In this document: positions 25,804 to 34,482 of the stretch, piece after piece | Numbering within the stretch: the stretch's first letter is position 1 | Layout of the letters: each line of letters begins with the position of its first letter | Source: Muricauda sp. SCSIO 65647 | Lineage (GTDB): Bacteria; Bacteroidota; Bacteroidia; Flavobacteriales; Flavobacteriaceae | Length of the DNA stretch: 64,000 bases | Direction: 5' to 3' | Assembly: GCF_021534965.1 (NCBI RefSeq) | Contig: NZ_CP091037.1 | Coordinates: 310,001-374,000, forward strand | Notes under the pieces: model-generated | Databases searched by the model: none | The model's input: only the letters and a program-made list of their open reading frames with translations | Told to the model about the DNA's origin: nothing | Program-made: the position numbers and the translations under genes

Positions 25804-26688
25804 TCAATCTTCTTTACCGGCCTTGAACAAAAAGTCTTTTTCTGCTTGTGATAGGCTTTCATAACCTGATTTGCTGATCTTGTCCAATATGGCATCAATT
25901 TTTCGCTGTTTGGCCTCTTTGTCGTAATCAACGGTTTTCGAGCCTCGCTTGCCGGTACCGCTTTTCTTGTAAACAGTTTTCATCGGGGCCCTCTTTTCCC
26001 TTGGTCTGAACAGATTGCCAATACTATCAAGAAGTTTTGAAAATCCTTCGCCGATGTCATTGCCGTTCAACAGCTGGCGTGCATACAAGTACCCTAACAA
26101 TGCGCCACCCAAATGTGCCAAACGCCCCCCTATATTACCACCATAAGGTATCTGTAACAAATCGATCAACACAAAGAAAACGCCAACGTACCAAAGCTTT
26201 ACATTAAAAAATATGATGCGCACCTCTTGATTGGGAATATAGGCACAGATAAAGATCAAAACCGCTGTCACTCCGGCAGAAGCACCGATCAATGCAGTAT
26301 TCTGGTCTATGAGGGTCGGAAAGATGTTGTAGCTGAGCAAGAATACCGATCCGCCTACCAGCACTCCAAGAAAATAGACGGTCAAAAACCGCTTCGCATC
26401 GAAAAGGTTCAGAAAGATTCTTCCAGTAAAATAGAGCATGAGCATATTCCAGAAAAGATGCCAAAACCCACCATGAAAAAAAGAATAGGTGACCAATGCC
26501 CAAGGCTTTGCCAAAAAATCGAAGAACTCTTTGGGTAATTGAAACCAACTGACCGTTGATTTACCCATTAGTGCTAACGATAGTCCATCCAAAATAAAGA
26601 CCAAGACATTCAGAACAATGAGTTTTTCGGCAATGTTCAACCTAGAATAATGATATCGTATGCCACCTGTTGCCATTAGCGATCCCAA
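25804..26688 (-). CDS. Rhomboid intramembrane serine protease with C-terminal DUF6576 tail
   Basis: 294 aa with six hydrophobic helices. The catalytic Ser is in LIGASAGVTAVL and the catalytic His in LAHLGGALLGYLYAR; HGGFWHLFWNMLMLYF carries the helix-2 His and Asn residues. A basic linker then leads to a DUF6576-like C-terminus (IDAILDKISKSGYESLSQ). Rhomboids cut membrane proteins within the bilayer. It overlaps the preceding rhomboid gene by 13 nt. Confidence 0.9.
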   Translation of the reverse strand: MGSLMATGGIRYHYSRLNIAEKLIVLNVLVFILDGLSLALMGKSTVSWFQLPKEFFDFLAKPWALVTYSFFHGGFWHLFWNMLMLYFTGRIFLNLFDAKRFLTVYFLGVLVGGSVFLLSYNIFPTLIDQNTALIGASAGVTAVLIFICAYIPNQEVRIIFFNVKLWYVGVFFVLIDLLQIPYGGNIGGRLAHLGGALLGYLYARQLLNGNDIGEGFSKLLDSIGNLFRPREKRAPMKTVYKKSGTGKRGSKTVDYDKEAKQRKIDAILDKISKSGYESLSQAEKDFLFKAGKED

Positions 26689-27413
26689 CGATTTTGGTTA
26701 AACTGGTTTTTCTTCCAATACCACATGATGATAAACCCGACCAATGCGCCACCCACATGGGCGAAATGGGCAATTCCGGTGTTGACATTGGTGAAGCCAA
26801 AAATCAAGTCGCCAAGAATCAATAGCGGAACAAAATATTTGGCCTTAATGGGTATGGGCAAAAAGATCAACATGAGCTCGGCTTCTGAATACATAAAGGC
26901 AAAAGCGACCAAAATGCCATAAATAGCCCCTGAAGCGCCCACAGCCGGTGTGTTGAACGCACTTAAAAAACTATCTATCGTATCTTTTGATGCCATATTG
27001 TACCAGCTCGGACTATACTTTCCTTGCGATACGATATCAAAAATTTCCTTTTCCGAAATACCAGAACCAATAATGGCGTTTAATCCTTCATTGACAAAAT
27101 AATAATTGACCCCTGTATGCAACAGTGCCGCACCAAAGCCGGCAGAAAAGTAAAAGAACAGAAACTTGTTTCGCCCCCAAACACGTTCTAAAGGAGTGCC
27201 AAAGGCCCAGAGTGCATACATATTGAACACTATGTGCATCACCCCCCCGTGCATGAACATATGTGAGACCACTTGCCACCATCTAAAGTTGGGGTGCTCA
27301 AAAAACCAGAGGGCCAACCATTCGTACAACTGATCGCCATACAGGTATACCCCAATAAAGAGCAGTACGTTGATAATCAGCAAATGTTTTACACCTTCGG
27401 TCAATCCTCCCAT
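26676..27413 (-). CDS. Rhomboid intramembrane serine protease (second paralogue)
   Basis: 245 aa. Catalytic Ser in VGASGAIYGILVAF, catalytic His in IAHFAHVGGALVGF, and HMFMHGGVMHIVFNMYALWAFG for helix 2. Between helices it has a periplasmic loop longer than in the sister protein. Adjacent to mutL (no gap) and overlapping the next rhomboid gene. The two copies differ clearly, so they are old paralogues rather than a recent duplication. Confidence 0.92.
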   Translation of the reverse strand: MGGLTEGVKHLLIINVLLFIGVYLYGDQLYEWLALWFFEHPNFRWWQVVSHMFMHGGVMHIVFNMYALWAFGTPLERVWGRNKFLFFYFSAGFGAALLHTGVNYYFVNEGLNAIIGSGISEKEIFDIVSQGKYSPSWYNMASKDTIDSFLSAFNTPAVGASGAIYGILVAFAFMYSEAELMLIFLPIPIKAKYFVPLLILGDLIFGFTNVNTGIAHFAHVGGALVGFIIMWYWKKNQFNQNRWDR

Positions 27414-29255
27414 TTATATGAATTTATTTTCGATATCACCTTCAGAAATAGTGACATAGGTCATTTTTTGAAACGGACTCAACATCGGTTCTTTACAATT
27501 GAACAGATCATTTACCAATGCCAGTTGTGATTCGGTGGCCAGCACCTCTCCGTTCTTTACTGCCAAAGCCTTGCTCAAAGTCCTTGCCAAAATCTCTGCC
27601 TGTGACAGTTCGCCCTGTGAAATATCCTCTCTATAATTTGAAATCAACTCATTTAAGAGCCGTTGAATATCGCCATGCTCGGCAGATAAAGGAATTCCTT
27701 CTACGACCACGACCCCATCTTCACTTTCTTTGAATGAAAAGCCCATGGTGTTCAAACTGCCCTTTATCTCTTTCAAAATACGCAATTCCTCGTTTGAAAA
27801 ATCGAGCTTAAGCGGAAAGAGCAATTGCTGACTGATGCCTTCATTTACGGTCATTTCCTTTAAAAACTGTTCAAAGAGAACCCTTTGATGTGCCCGATTC
27901 TGGTCAATGAACAACATACCCGATTTAATAGTGGTCACAATGTACTTTCGTTTGTACTGAAAGGTGGCCACTTCATACGAAATTTTTTCTGTTCGTTCAT
28001 CAAACAGTTCTTCAGCTTCCTTTGTCGTTTCTTGTGATATGAGCTCAAAATTCTGTGAGGCAATGCCCTCAAGACCTGGGTACAGGTTTTGCCACCCTTT
28101 TGTCGACACTTTTTGATAGGTCTGTTGGCCACCACCTTTTTGTTTTTCTTGAAAAGGATTGAAATCGGCATCGACCGTCACTTTGGGCAAAATAGCCCCT
28201 TTATGCTGAAAAGCATAAGGTGTGTCAAGATTGGGGTCACGTTCAAAATCAAGTGCAGGAGCTACACTGAATTGGCCCAGGGCATGTTTTATTGCTGAAC
28301 GTAAAATGGCATATAACGTGTTCTCATCATCAAATTTCACCTCTGTTTTTGTCGGATGGATGTTGATGTCAATGGAGTTGGGCGGCACCTCTAAGTACAG
28401 AAAATAGCCGGGTACCCTTTCTGGCTTTAGAAGCCCTTCGAAAGCCGCTATCACAGCATGGTGCAGATACGGACTCTTGATAAAACGGTTATTGGCAAAG
28501 AAAAACTGTGCGCCCCTACTCTTTTTGGCATATTCGGGCTTACAGATGAATCCGGAAATCTTGGCCACTTGGGTCTCTTCATCGACAGGCACCAATCGCT
28601 CGTTCATCTTCAATCCGAAGACGTGTACAATGCGCTGCCTCAAATTGGTCTTGGGCAAATTGAAGAACTCTGAACCGTTATTGTAAAAATGGAATTCTAT
28701 CATCGGATGTGCCAAAGCGACCCGATGAAATTCATCGGTGATATGTCGAAGTTCCACTTGATTTGATTTCAGAAAGTTTCGTCGCGCCGGGATATTGAAA
28801 AACAGGTTTTTCACAGCCACCGATGTACCTTTGGGTGTGGCCACCGGTTCTTGAGAAACAACCTTACTGCCCTCAATGCGCAATTGAGTGCCCAACTCAT
28901 CATTCGCGGTTCTGGTCAGCATATCGACATGTGCTATGGCCGCGATCGAGGCCAAGGCCTCACCACGAAAACCCTTGGTGTGCAAAGCAAACAGATCATC
29001 GGCTGAAGTAATCTTTGAAGTGGCGTGCCGTTCAAACGAAAGTCGGGCATCGGTGACACTCATGCCCACTCCATCATCGACTACTTGTATCAGTGATTTG
29101 CCCCCCTCTTTGACAATGAGCTTAATCACCGAAGCTTTGGCATCAATGGCATTCTCGACCAATTCTTTGACCACCGAAGCTGGTCGTTGTACCACTTCAC
29201 CCGCTGCAATTTGGTTGGCAACATGGTCTGGTAAAAGTCGTACGATATCGGCCAT
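27414..29255 (-). CDS. mutL: DNA mismatch repair protein MutL
   Basis: 613 aa. The N-terminal GHKL ATPase is intact: VVKELVENAIDAKA near residue 28, VVDDGVGM near 58, and HATSKI and TKGFRGEALASIAAI. The C-terminal dimerisation domain is present, but the endonuclease signature DQHAxxExxxxE is changed to FIDQNRAHQRVLFE and the Cys-rich CPHGRP-type motif is absent, so nicking activity is doubtful. It couples MutS mismatch recognition to downstream repair. The ATG overlaps the previous stop by one base (TAATG). Confidence 0.95.
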   Translation of the reverse strand: MADIVRLLPDHVANQIAAGEVVQRPASVVKELVENAIDAKASVIKLIVKEGGKSLIQVVDDGVGMSVTDARLSFERHATSKITSADDLFALHTKGFRGEALASIAAIAHVDMLTRTANDELGTQLRIEGSKVVSQEPVATPKGTSVAVKNLFFNIPARRNFLKSNQVELRHITDEFHRVALAHPMIEFHFYNNGSEFFNLPKTNLRQRIVHVFGLKMNERLVPVDEETQVAKISGFICKPEYAKKSRGAQFFFANNRFIKSPYLHHAVIAAFEGLLKPERVPGYFLYLEVPPNSIDINIHPTKTEVKFDDENTLYAILRSAIKHALGQFSVAPALDFERDPNLDTPYAFQHKGAILPKVTVDADFNPFQEKQKGGGQQTYQKVSTKGWQNLYPGLEGIASQNFELISQETTKEAEELFDERTEKISYEVATFQYKRKYIVTTIKSGMLFIDQNRAHQRVLFEQFLKEMTVNEGISQQLLFPLKLDFSNEELRILKEIKGSLNTMGFSFKESEDGVVVVEGIPLSAEHGDIQRLLNELISNYREDISQGELSQAEILARTLSKALAVKNGEVLATESQLALVNDLFNCKEPMLSPFQKMTYVTISEGDIENKFI

Positions 29256-29539
29256 TAGGGATTTAGAAATATAGATAAATCGAAGTCAATGATAAACAGG
29301 AAAATCAAGACCAAGATGGCCACAATAATCCAAAAACGCAACTTCAGGTTCTTATCACCCTCTGTTTTCAGATCTTCGAAGGCAGAGGTAACCTTGTTTT
29401 TCAATCCGCGTTGCGTATGCGCCGTACTTCTGAATTTATCGAGTTTGTGTTCAATTTTAAAAGGATTGCCCTCACCCTTGTAATATCTAGGTTTATAGTC
29501 AAAGGATTTGTTTTTTTTCAGCTTTAAAAAATTCCGCAT
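29255..29539 (-). CDS. Small single-pass membrane protein before mutL
   Basis: 94 aa from the ATG at 29539, chosen because a rare good Shine-Dalgarno (AAAGGAG, 29545-29551) lies 5 nt upstream; an in-frame start at 29563 would overlap the promoter. The protein is basic (FLKLKKNKSFDYKPRYYKG) and ends in one hydrophobic helix (residues ~70-90). Homologues occur between ribH and mutL in flavobacteria and have sometimes been labelled riboflavin synthase beta-like, which the sequence does not support. Function unknown. Confidence 0.7.
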   Translation of the reverse strand: MRNFLKLKKNKSFDYKPRYYKGEGNPFKIEHKLDKFRSTAHTQRGLKNKVTSAFEDLKTEGDKNLKLRFWIIVAILVLIFLFIIDFDLSIFLNP

Positions 29540-29544
29540 GGCAT

Positions 29545-29551
29545 CTCCTTT
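29545..29551 (-). promoter_or_regulatory. Strong Shine-Dalgarno, unusual for this genome
   Basis: Minus strand AAAGGAG, 5 nt before the ATG at 29539. Most other genes here have no such site, as is usual in Bacteroidota, so it helps decide this start. Confidence 0.6.
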
Positions 29552-29560
29552 CGCAAATAT

Positions 29561-29589
29561 CAAAGGTACTTAAAATCGAAGGATGCAAA
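29561..29589 (-). promoter_or_regulatory. Promoter of the mutL-rhomboid-EEP operon
   Basis: Minus strand TTTG (29589-29586), 17-bp spacer, then TACCTTTG (29568-29561). This matches both Bacteroidota elements and would start transcription just upstream of the small membrane protein gene. Confidence 0.55.
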
Positions 29590-29677
29590 GACCGTGTTCT
29601 GCCAAAAAATGTTAACAGTCCGGAATCGGATCTTAGGGTACTGAATTATGGTTGATAGATACTATTGACCGTTCTGA

Positions 29678-30160
29678 CTACTGCCCCAAAGTTGCCATTT
29701 TGATGGCCGCAATCGCGGCTTCAGCACCTTTATTGCCATGTTTGCCACCGCTCCTGTCAATCGCTTGTTGTTCGGTATCATCGGTCAGTACACAGAAAAT
29801 AGTGGGTTTATCGAATTGAACGTTCAAATCTTTTATGCCTTGACTCACCCCCTGGCACACAAAATCAAAATGACTTGTCTCGCCACGAATTACACTGCCA
29901 ATGGCTATAATGGCGTCGACTTGTTGTGACCGTAACATCTTCTTGCAGCCAAAAGTAAGTTCGAAACTACCGGGAACATTCCATCGAATGATGTTTATCT
30001 CAAGAACCCCACAATCAATGAGCGTTTCACGGGCACCTTGGTACAAGGCTTCCGTGATCTCACCATTCCATTCTGAGACCACAAGGCCTATACGCAATTC
30101 AGAAGCATCATGAAGCTCGTCTTTGTTATAGGAAGAAAGATTTTTGCCCTCAGTGGCCAT
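29678..30160 (-). CDS. ribH: 6,7-dimethyl-8-ribityllumazine synthase
   Basis: 160 aa. Conserved segments RIGLVVSEWNGEITEALYQGA, VPGSFELTFGCKKML and IAIGSVIRGETSHFDFVC (with the catalytic His) and KPTIFCVLTDDTEQQA identify RibH. It condenses the butanone phosphate and pyrimidinedione intermediates in riboflavin synthesis, usually as a 60-mer or pentamer. It follows the TPR gene by 5 nt. The downstream 110-bp gap to the mutL operon shows no convincing terminator. Confidence 0.95.
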   Translation of the reverse strand: MATEGKNLSSYNKDELHDASELRIGLVVSEWNGEITEALYQGARETLIDCGVLEINIIRWNVPGSFELTFGCKKMLRSQQVDAIIAIGSVIRGETSHFDFVCQGVSQGIKDLNVQFDKPTIFCVLTDDTEQQAIDRSGGKHGNKGAEAAIAAIKMATLGQ

Positions 30161-30165
30161 GGAAT

Positions 30166-30927
30166 CTAGTTTTCGGCCAATCCGATAAACACATCGATAT
30201 TGGTCACCTCTTGTGAATTGGGAAACTCATCCCTTATGCGCACAAAATAGGATAATGCTTTGTCTTTTTGTCCCTGCTCCAAAGCTATGATACCCGCCTT
30301 ATTGAGAAACTTGGGGGTCGTAAAGTCATTGGTACTATGACCAAGGGCCTTTTCATAGTATTCAAGTGCCTCTTCCGGTTGGTTCAATTGAGAGAAAGCA
30401 TCGCCAATCGCCCCCTTTGCCATGGCACCCAAAATATCATCATCAGAGGTGAAATCTTCTAAATATTTGATTGCCTCGTCATACTGTTGCTTTTGAAGGT
30501 AGGCCATCCCTGCAGAGTATTGGGCCAAATTGGCAGCTTTTGTGCCACTATATTCCTCAATGATATCCAAAAAGCCATATTTCCCCTCGGCACCGTTCAG
30601 GGCCAAAGTCAATAAAGAATCTTTGGTGGCCTCATCGGCCAATGCCTGGTCAAAATACCGTTGTGGATAGTATAGTTCGTTCGAAGCAGTGGCCTCTTTG
30701 GGCTCTTGAATGAACCTTCCATAGGCCAGATAGCCAAGAACACCAAGTGCTATGGCAATGATGCCCCCAAGAATGTAATTCTGGTTTTTCGAGACCCAGG
30801 CCTCGGTCTTCGAGGCACTTTGATCCAACGTTGAAAATACTTCTGCCGTAGTACTCTCTTGCTGTTCCAATGCGGCTTCTTCTCGCTTATCTTTAGGTTT
30901 ATAGCCCCGCTTTTTGTATGTCGCCAT
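30166..30927 (-). CDS. Tetratricopeptide repeat membrane protein (YfgM-like)
   Basis: 253 aa. A basic cytoplasmic N-terminus is followed by one transmembrane helix (NYILGGIIAIALGVLGYLAYG, residues ~50-70). The rest is TPR-like helix pairs (AQYSAGMAYLQKQQYDEAIKYLE near 140, AIGDAFSQLNQPEEALEYYEKA near 180 and a third near 217; quoted by content, each shorter segment is AYLQKQQYDEAIKYL and QPEEALEYYEKA). YfgM-type proteins act as periplasmic partners of the Sec or outer-membrane machinery, which is only a possible role here. It shares a divergent promoter region with recF. Confidence 0.82.
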   Translation of the reverse strand: MATYKKRGYKPKDKREEAALEQQESTTAEVFSTLDQSASKTEAWVSKNQNYILGGIIAIALGVLGYLAYGRFIQEPKEATASNELYYPQRYFDQALADEATKDSLLTLALNGAEGKYGFLDIIEEYSGTKAANLAQYSAGMAYLQKQQYDEAIKYLEDFTSDDDILGAMAKGAIGDAFSQLNQPEEALEYYEKALGHSTNDFTTPKFLNKAGIIALEQGQKDKALSYFVRIRDEFPNSQEVTNIDVFIGLAEN

Positions 30928-30946
30928 CCTTCATTCAATTATCGCG

Positions 30947-30954
30947 CAAAAATA
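30947..30954 (-). promoter_or_regulatory. -7 box of the TPR-ribH operon
   Basis: Minus strand TATTTTTG, exact TAnnTTTG, 19 nt before the ATG at 30927. A TTTG at about 30982-30979 is 24 bp upstream, slightly far for a -33 element. Confidence 0.5.
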
Positions 30955-30989
30955 AAGTTTTTATCCAAAACCTAAAGGCAAATATTCTT

Positions 30990-30997
30990 TATTTTTG
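30990..30997 (+). promoter_or_regulatory. -7 box of recF
   Basis: TATTTTTG, exact TAnnTTTG, 55 nt before the recF ATG. It faces the minus-strand box 36 bp away, so this is a compact divergent promoter. Confidence 0.5.
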
Positions 30998-31052
30998 AAC
31001 GCCTTATCGGTACGGGCATGATAACGATGCCTACTTTTCGAGAACCATCTTT

Positions 31053-32132
31053 ATGTTTTTAAAGCATTTATCCTTAGTTAATTACAAAAATTTTTCTTCG
31101 ATCGATTTTGAATTTGAACCGACCATCAACTGTTTGGTGGGTGAAAATGGTGTGGGAAAGACCAATATCTTGGACGCTATTTACCATCTATCATTCGGAA
31201 AGAGTTATTTCAACCCCGTTTCGACCCAAAACATCAAGCATGGCCAAGATTTTTTCGTCATTGAGGGGTTGTTCAAAAAAAATCAAAGAGAAGAAAAAGT
31301 GGTCTGTAGCTTTAAAAAAGGACAAAAAAAAGTCATCAAGCGAAACGGTAAACCCTATGAAAAGTTCTCAGACCATATCGGTTTTTTGCCACTGGTCATT
31401 ATCTCGCCCGCTGACCGTGACCTGATCATAGAGGGAAGTGACACACGCCGTAAATTTGTCGATGGGGTCATTTCGCAATCTGACAAAGGGTATTTGCAAT
31501 CCCTTATCAAGTACAACAAGGTACTGGCCCAGCGCAATGCGCTGTTGAAATATTTTGCCCTCAACCGCACTTTTGATGATAGGGCACTTTCAATTTATGA
31601 CGAACAACTATCGCTATTGGGGCAAGAAATATTCAAGAAAAGGAAGCAATTTTTAGAAAGCTTCATCCCTATTTTTCAGCAACAATATCTGGCCATTGCC
31701 AATAAAGAGGAGGACATTTCTTTGACCTATGAAAGTCAACTTTTTGAGAATGACCTATTGCCCCTTTTAAAAGAAGCCTTAGAGAAAGACCGTGCCCTTC
31801 AATATTCCAGTGCCGGCATACACAAAGACGATTTGGCTTTCTGTATCAAGGGCCACCCCATAAAAAAGTTTGGCAGCCAAGGCCAGCAAAAGTCATTTTT
31901 GATCGCCTTGAAACTAGCGCAGTTTTATTTCATCAAACAGCAGGCCGGCACCACACCCATTCTTTTATTGGATGATATTTTTGACAAGCTTGACGAACAT
32001 CGTGTGGCCAAAATTGTGGGTCTGGTCGACAACGATGATTTTGGCCAAATCTTTATCAGTGACACCCATGCCGAACGTACTGAAAAGGTCGTTAAAAAAA
32101 TTCACCAACGCTATAAAATATTTAACTTGTAA
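31053..32132 (+). CDS. recF: DNA replication and repair protein RecF
   Basis: 359 aa. It has Walker [16 protein letters not shown] near residue 30, the ABC signature region [18 protein letters not shown] near 273, and Walker [18 protein letters not shown] near 300. RecF loads RecA at gapped DNA with RecO and RecR. The gene is not beside dnaA or dnaN, as in many bacteria; here it leads an operon with a lipoprotein and DciA, which is itself linked to DNA replication. Confidence 0.95.
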   Translation: MFLKHLSLVNYKNFSSIDFEFEPTINCLVGENGVGKTNILDAIYHLSFGKSYFNPVSTQNIKHGQDFFVIEGLFKKNQREEKVVCSFKKGQKKVIKRNGKPYEKFSDHIGFLPLVIISPADRDLIIEGSDTRRKFVDGVISQSDKGYLQSLIKYNKVLAQRNALLKYFALNRTFDDRALSIYDEQLSLLGQEIFKKRKQFLESFIPIFQQQYLAIANKEEDISLTYESQLFENDLLPLLKEALEKDRALQYSSAGIHKDDLAFCIKGHPIKKFGSQGQQKSFLIALKLAQFYFIKQQAGTTPILLLDDIFDKLDEHRVAKIVGLVDNDDFGQIFISDTHAERTEKVVKKIHQRYKIFNL

Positions 32133-32133
32133 A

Positions 32134-32550
32134 ATGGGAAGGTTTTGGTGGATCGGGTTGCTCTTTTTGTTCGGATGTGGTTCATCGGTTTCCGAAAGCG
32201 AGCTTACACTGCTCAACGGGTATTGGGAAATTGAAAAAGTCGTGTTTTCTGATGGAAGCACCAAAGAATACCGATCAAGCTTGACCCTTGACTATATTGA
32301 ACTCGATGATAAGAAAGGGTTCAGAAAAAAAGTGTATCCAAAATTGGATGGGAGTTTTGAAACCACTGATGATGCTGAATTTTTTACGATCGAACCCACC
32401 TCAAAAGGGTATATTCTCAATTATGACACCGGCTTGAGCGAATGGCAAGAAACATTGGTAGCGATTTCAGAAAACGGTTTCTCAGTGGCCAATGAAGCGA
32501 ACCTAATCTATACATATAAACGCTATGAAGCGTTGAATATCACAGAATGA
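32134..32550 (+). CDS. Lipocalin-like small lipoprotein
   Basis: 138 aa from the ATG at 32134, one base after the recF stop, giving signal peptide MGRFWWIGLLFLFGC with lipobox Cys15. Mature part begins with SSVSESELTLLNGYWEIEKV, and the alternating beta pattern and single-domain length resemble lipocalin-like domains that follow a GxW motif. No ligand or partner can be named. It overlaps the DciA gene by 4 nt (ATGA). Confidence 0.75.
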   Translation: MGRFWWIGLLFLFGCGSSVSESELTLLNGYWEIEKVVFSDGSTKEYRSSLTLDYIELDDKKGFRKKVYPKLDGSFETTDDAEFFTIEPTSKGYILNYDTGLSEWQETLVAISENGFSVANEANLIYTYKRYEALNITE

Positions 32551-32846
32551 TGGCAAAACGACAAAACGAACATTTAAGTCTTGCAGATGCCCTGAAAGAA
32601 TTCATCGTTGAGAACAAACTGCAAAAGGGCATGAACAAAGTCGATGTTCGCAATGCATGGACAAGTCTTATGGGCAATGGGGTGAACAACTATACCACTT
32701 CGGTCGATTTGATAAACGACACCTTGTACGTTTCCCTTTCTTCTTCTGTGCTCAGACAAGAGCTTAGCTTGGGCAAGTCAAAGATCATCGCGATGCTCAA
32801 TGAAGAATTGGGGAAAGAAATCGTCAAAAAACTGGTGCTACGATAA
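32547..32846 (+). CDS. dciA: DciA-like (DUF721) replicative helicase loader
   Basis: 99 aa. It has the DUF721 pattern SLADALKEFIVENKLQKG, WTSLMGNGVNNYT and LYVSLSSSVLRQELSLGKSKII. DciA is the ancestral loader of DnaB helicase in many bacteria that lack DnaC. Two overlapping start codons (32547 or 32550) are possible. The link with recF in one operon fits a DNA-replication unit. A bidirectional terminator follows. Confidence 0.82.
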   Translation: MMAKRQNEHLSLADALKEFIVENKLQKGMNKVDVRNAWTSLMGNGVNNYTTSVDLINDTLYVSLSSSVLRQELSLGKSKIIAMLNEELGKEIVKKLVLR

Positions 32847-32850
32847 AAAA

Positions 32851-32869
32851 AGCCACTTTTAAAGTGGCT
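32851..32869. terminator. Bidirectional terminator between dciA and ndk
   Basis: AGCCACTTT-T-AAAGTGGCT is a near-perfect 9-bp palindrome between converging genes. An A-run precedes it and a T-rich tract follows, so on the minus strand it ends with TTTTTTT, the classic form, which would stop ndk transcripts. Confidence 0.8.
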
Positions 32870-32894
32870 TCAATTTTATATTCCGATTATTTGA

Positions 32895-33314
32895 CTAAAA
32901 AATTTCCCTTCCTGAAAAGTGAAAAGCGCCCTCTATAGCCGCATTTTCATCACTGTCGGCACCATGTATCGCATTTTCTGCAATATCAGTGGCGTATAGC
33001 TTTCGAATGGTGCCCTCAGCGGCTTGCTGTGGGTTGGTAGCACCGATCAGCGCCCTGAAATCATCAACGGCATTATCTTTTTCAAGAATCGCGGCAATTA
33101 TAGGCCCCCGGGTCATAAAATCGACCAGTTCACCAAAGAATGGACGTTCTCTGTGAATGGCATAGAATTCCCTGGCATCCCTTTTGCTTAGCTGCGTATA
33201 TTTCATGGCTACGATTTTAAAGCCTGCAGCCGTTATTTTTTCTAAGATGGCACCAATGTAGCCGTTCTCAACGGCATCTGGCTTTATCATGGTAAAGGTC
33301 CGGTTTCCTGACAT
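32895..33314 (-). CDS. ndk: Nucleoside diphosphate kinase
   Basis: 139 aa from the ATG at 33314 ([21 protein letters not shown]). A longer in-frame start at 33359 would run through the promoter and is rejected. The phosphate-accepting His is in [13 protein letters not shown] near residue 122; the Kpn loop region ([16 protein letters not shown]) is also clear. It balances NTP pools in the cytoplasm. Single-gene transcript by the look of its promoter and terminator. Confidence 0.95.
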   Translation of the reverse strand: MSGNRTFTMIKPDAVENGYIGAILEKITAAGFKIVAMKYTQLSKRDAREFYAIHRERPFFGELVDFMTRGPIIAAILEKDNAVDDFRALIGATNPQQAAEGTIRKLYATDIAENAIHGADSDENAAIEGAFHFSGREIF

Positions 33315-33329
33315 TTTAAAAATTTTGCG

Positions 33330-33359
33330 CAAAAGTACGCTTTTTAAGCCAACCCACAA
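33330..33359 (-). promoter_or_regulatory. Full promoter of ndk
   Basis: Minus strand: TTG (33359-33357), 19-bp spacer, then TACTTTTG (33337-33330), matching both Bacteroidota -33 and -7 elements at standard spacing. The box ends 15 nt before the ATG. Confidence 0.65.
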
Positions 33360-33361
33360 GG

Positions 33362-34408
33362 TCAGTATTGCTGCATGATCGCCTGTAACACCACATCTTT
33401 TTCATCCATCATCTGAAAAAAAGCCGTATGGGCCTCTAAATCAAGTATGACCAAACCAAAACTGGTCGTTGCAACCACCTCACCCACCCGATATGTATTC
33501 GGCTCTCCAGAAAAATTGGTGTACGAATGTGTCAGTCCACTACTGGTGAAATCGATCAAAGGATAGGGCAGCCCATCCATATCCATTTTTGAAAATTCTG
33601 AGATATGGCGGTCACCTGAAAGAAAAATGACGCCCTTGGCACCAGATTCGACAATAAGCTTTTTCATTCTATCTACCTCATGCGGAAAATTTGCCCACTT
33701 TTCAAAGGTGTGCTCACTCGACAAAAATTGAATGCTGCTGACAATGACATTGAAATCTGCCCTTGATCGTGCCAATTCACTTTCAAGCCATTGCCATTGG
33801 GCTTTGCCCAACAGGGTACCCTCTCCATAATCATTGGGTCGGTACCTCTTGTTCGGATCGAGATCTTTGGTCAAGCCCGTTCTGAAAAAACGGGTATCCA
33901 AAACCAAAATTTTGATGGATCTATTACCGACCGTATACCTATGTGTTGTATAGATACCTTTCCTATCTCGTCGCGGACTATCATTGGGCACCCCCATGAA
34001 ATCTAGAAAGGCCTGTTGGCTACCATCCCGTTCCGAAAAATCGGCCCCTCCATCATTTAGTCCATAGTCGTGGTCATCCCAAGTGCCGATAACCTCAACA
34101 TTTTTCGAAAGTTCGGCATAGTGGTCCACCTTCTCTTGTAGGGTATACATCGCTCGTAATTTGGCCATATCATCGGTGTCGGCATAGATATTGTCTCCGC
34201 CCCAAATCCAAACATCAGGTTTCATCTTTACTATATCATCCCAAAACCGATTGGCCAAATCATGCTTATTGCAAGACCCGAAGGCGATAACAAATTGTGA
34301 TTGACTTTTCTTTTTGGGGGTGACCAAAGGGGTATCTGTTGATTTCTTGGTCGATTTGCAGCCCAACAACACAAGGGCCATAACAAGTGATGTCAAAAAT
34401 CGGTTCAT
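33362..34408 (-). CDS. PhoD-like alkaline phosphatase/phosphodiesterase lipoprotein
   Basis: 348 aa. Lipobox VLLGC (Cys near 17) predicts an envelope lipoprotein. The PhoD metallophosphatase core shows [36 protein letters not shown] and a late [10 protein letters not shown]; these supply the metal ligands in this family. It likely hydrolyses phosphate mono- or diesters outside the cytoplasm. The gene ends 3 nt before the -33 element of ndk, so ndk transcription begins beside its 3' end. Confidence 0.85.
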   Translation of the reverse strand: MNRFLTSLVMALVLLGCKSTKKSTDTPLVTPKKKSQSQFVIAFGSCNKHDLANRFWDDIVKMKPDVWIWGGDNIYADTDDMAKLRAMYTLQEKVDHYAELSKNVEVIGTWDDHDYGLNDGGADFSERDGSQQAFLDFMGVPNDSPRRDRKGIYTTHRYTVGNRSIKILVLDTRFFRTGLTKDLDPNKRYRPNDYGEGTLLGKAQWQWLESELARSRADFNVIVSSIQFLSSEHTFEKWANFPHEVDRMKKLIVESGAKGVIFLSGDRHISEFSKMDMDGLPYPLIDFTSSGLTHSYTNFSGEPNTYRVGEVVATTSFGLVILDLEAHTAFFQMMDEKDVVLQAIMQQY

Positions 34409-34469
34409 GCGAAGTGGTTTTCATTTCAAAAATACTTCATTGCCCCAAACCGTCAATGTTATATTATTG

Positions 34470-34477
34470 TATCTTTG
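34470..34477 (+). promoter_or_regulatory. -7 box touching the nrnA start codon
   Basis: TATCTTTG, exact TAnnTTTG, with only 5 nt before the ATG at 34483. Predicted transcript starts at or within a base or two of the ATG. No -33 TTG at the standard spacing. Confidence 0.55.
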
Positions 34478-34482
34478 CGCCC

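Noticed and set aside
32895-33359. Longer ndk start at 33359
   Set aside because: It would place the whole promoter (TTG-19-TACTTTTG) inside the coding region, and family starts fit 33314.
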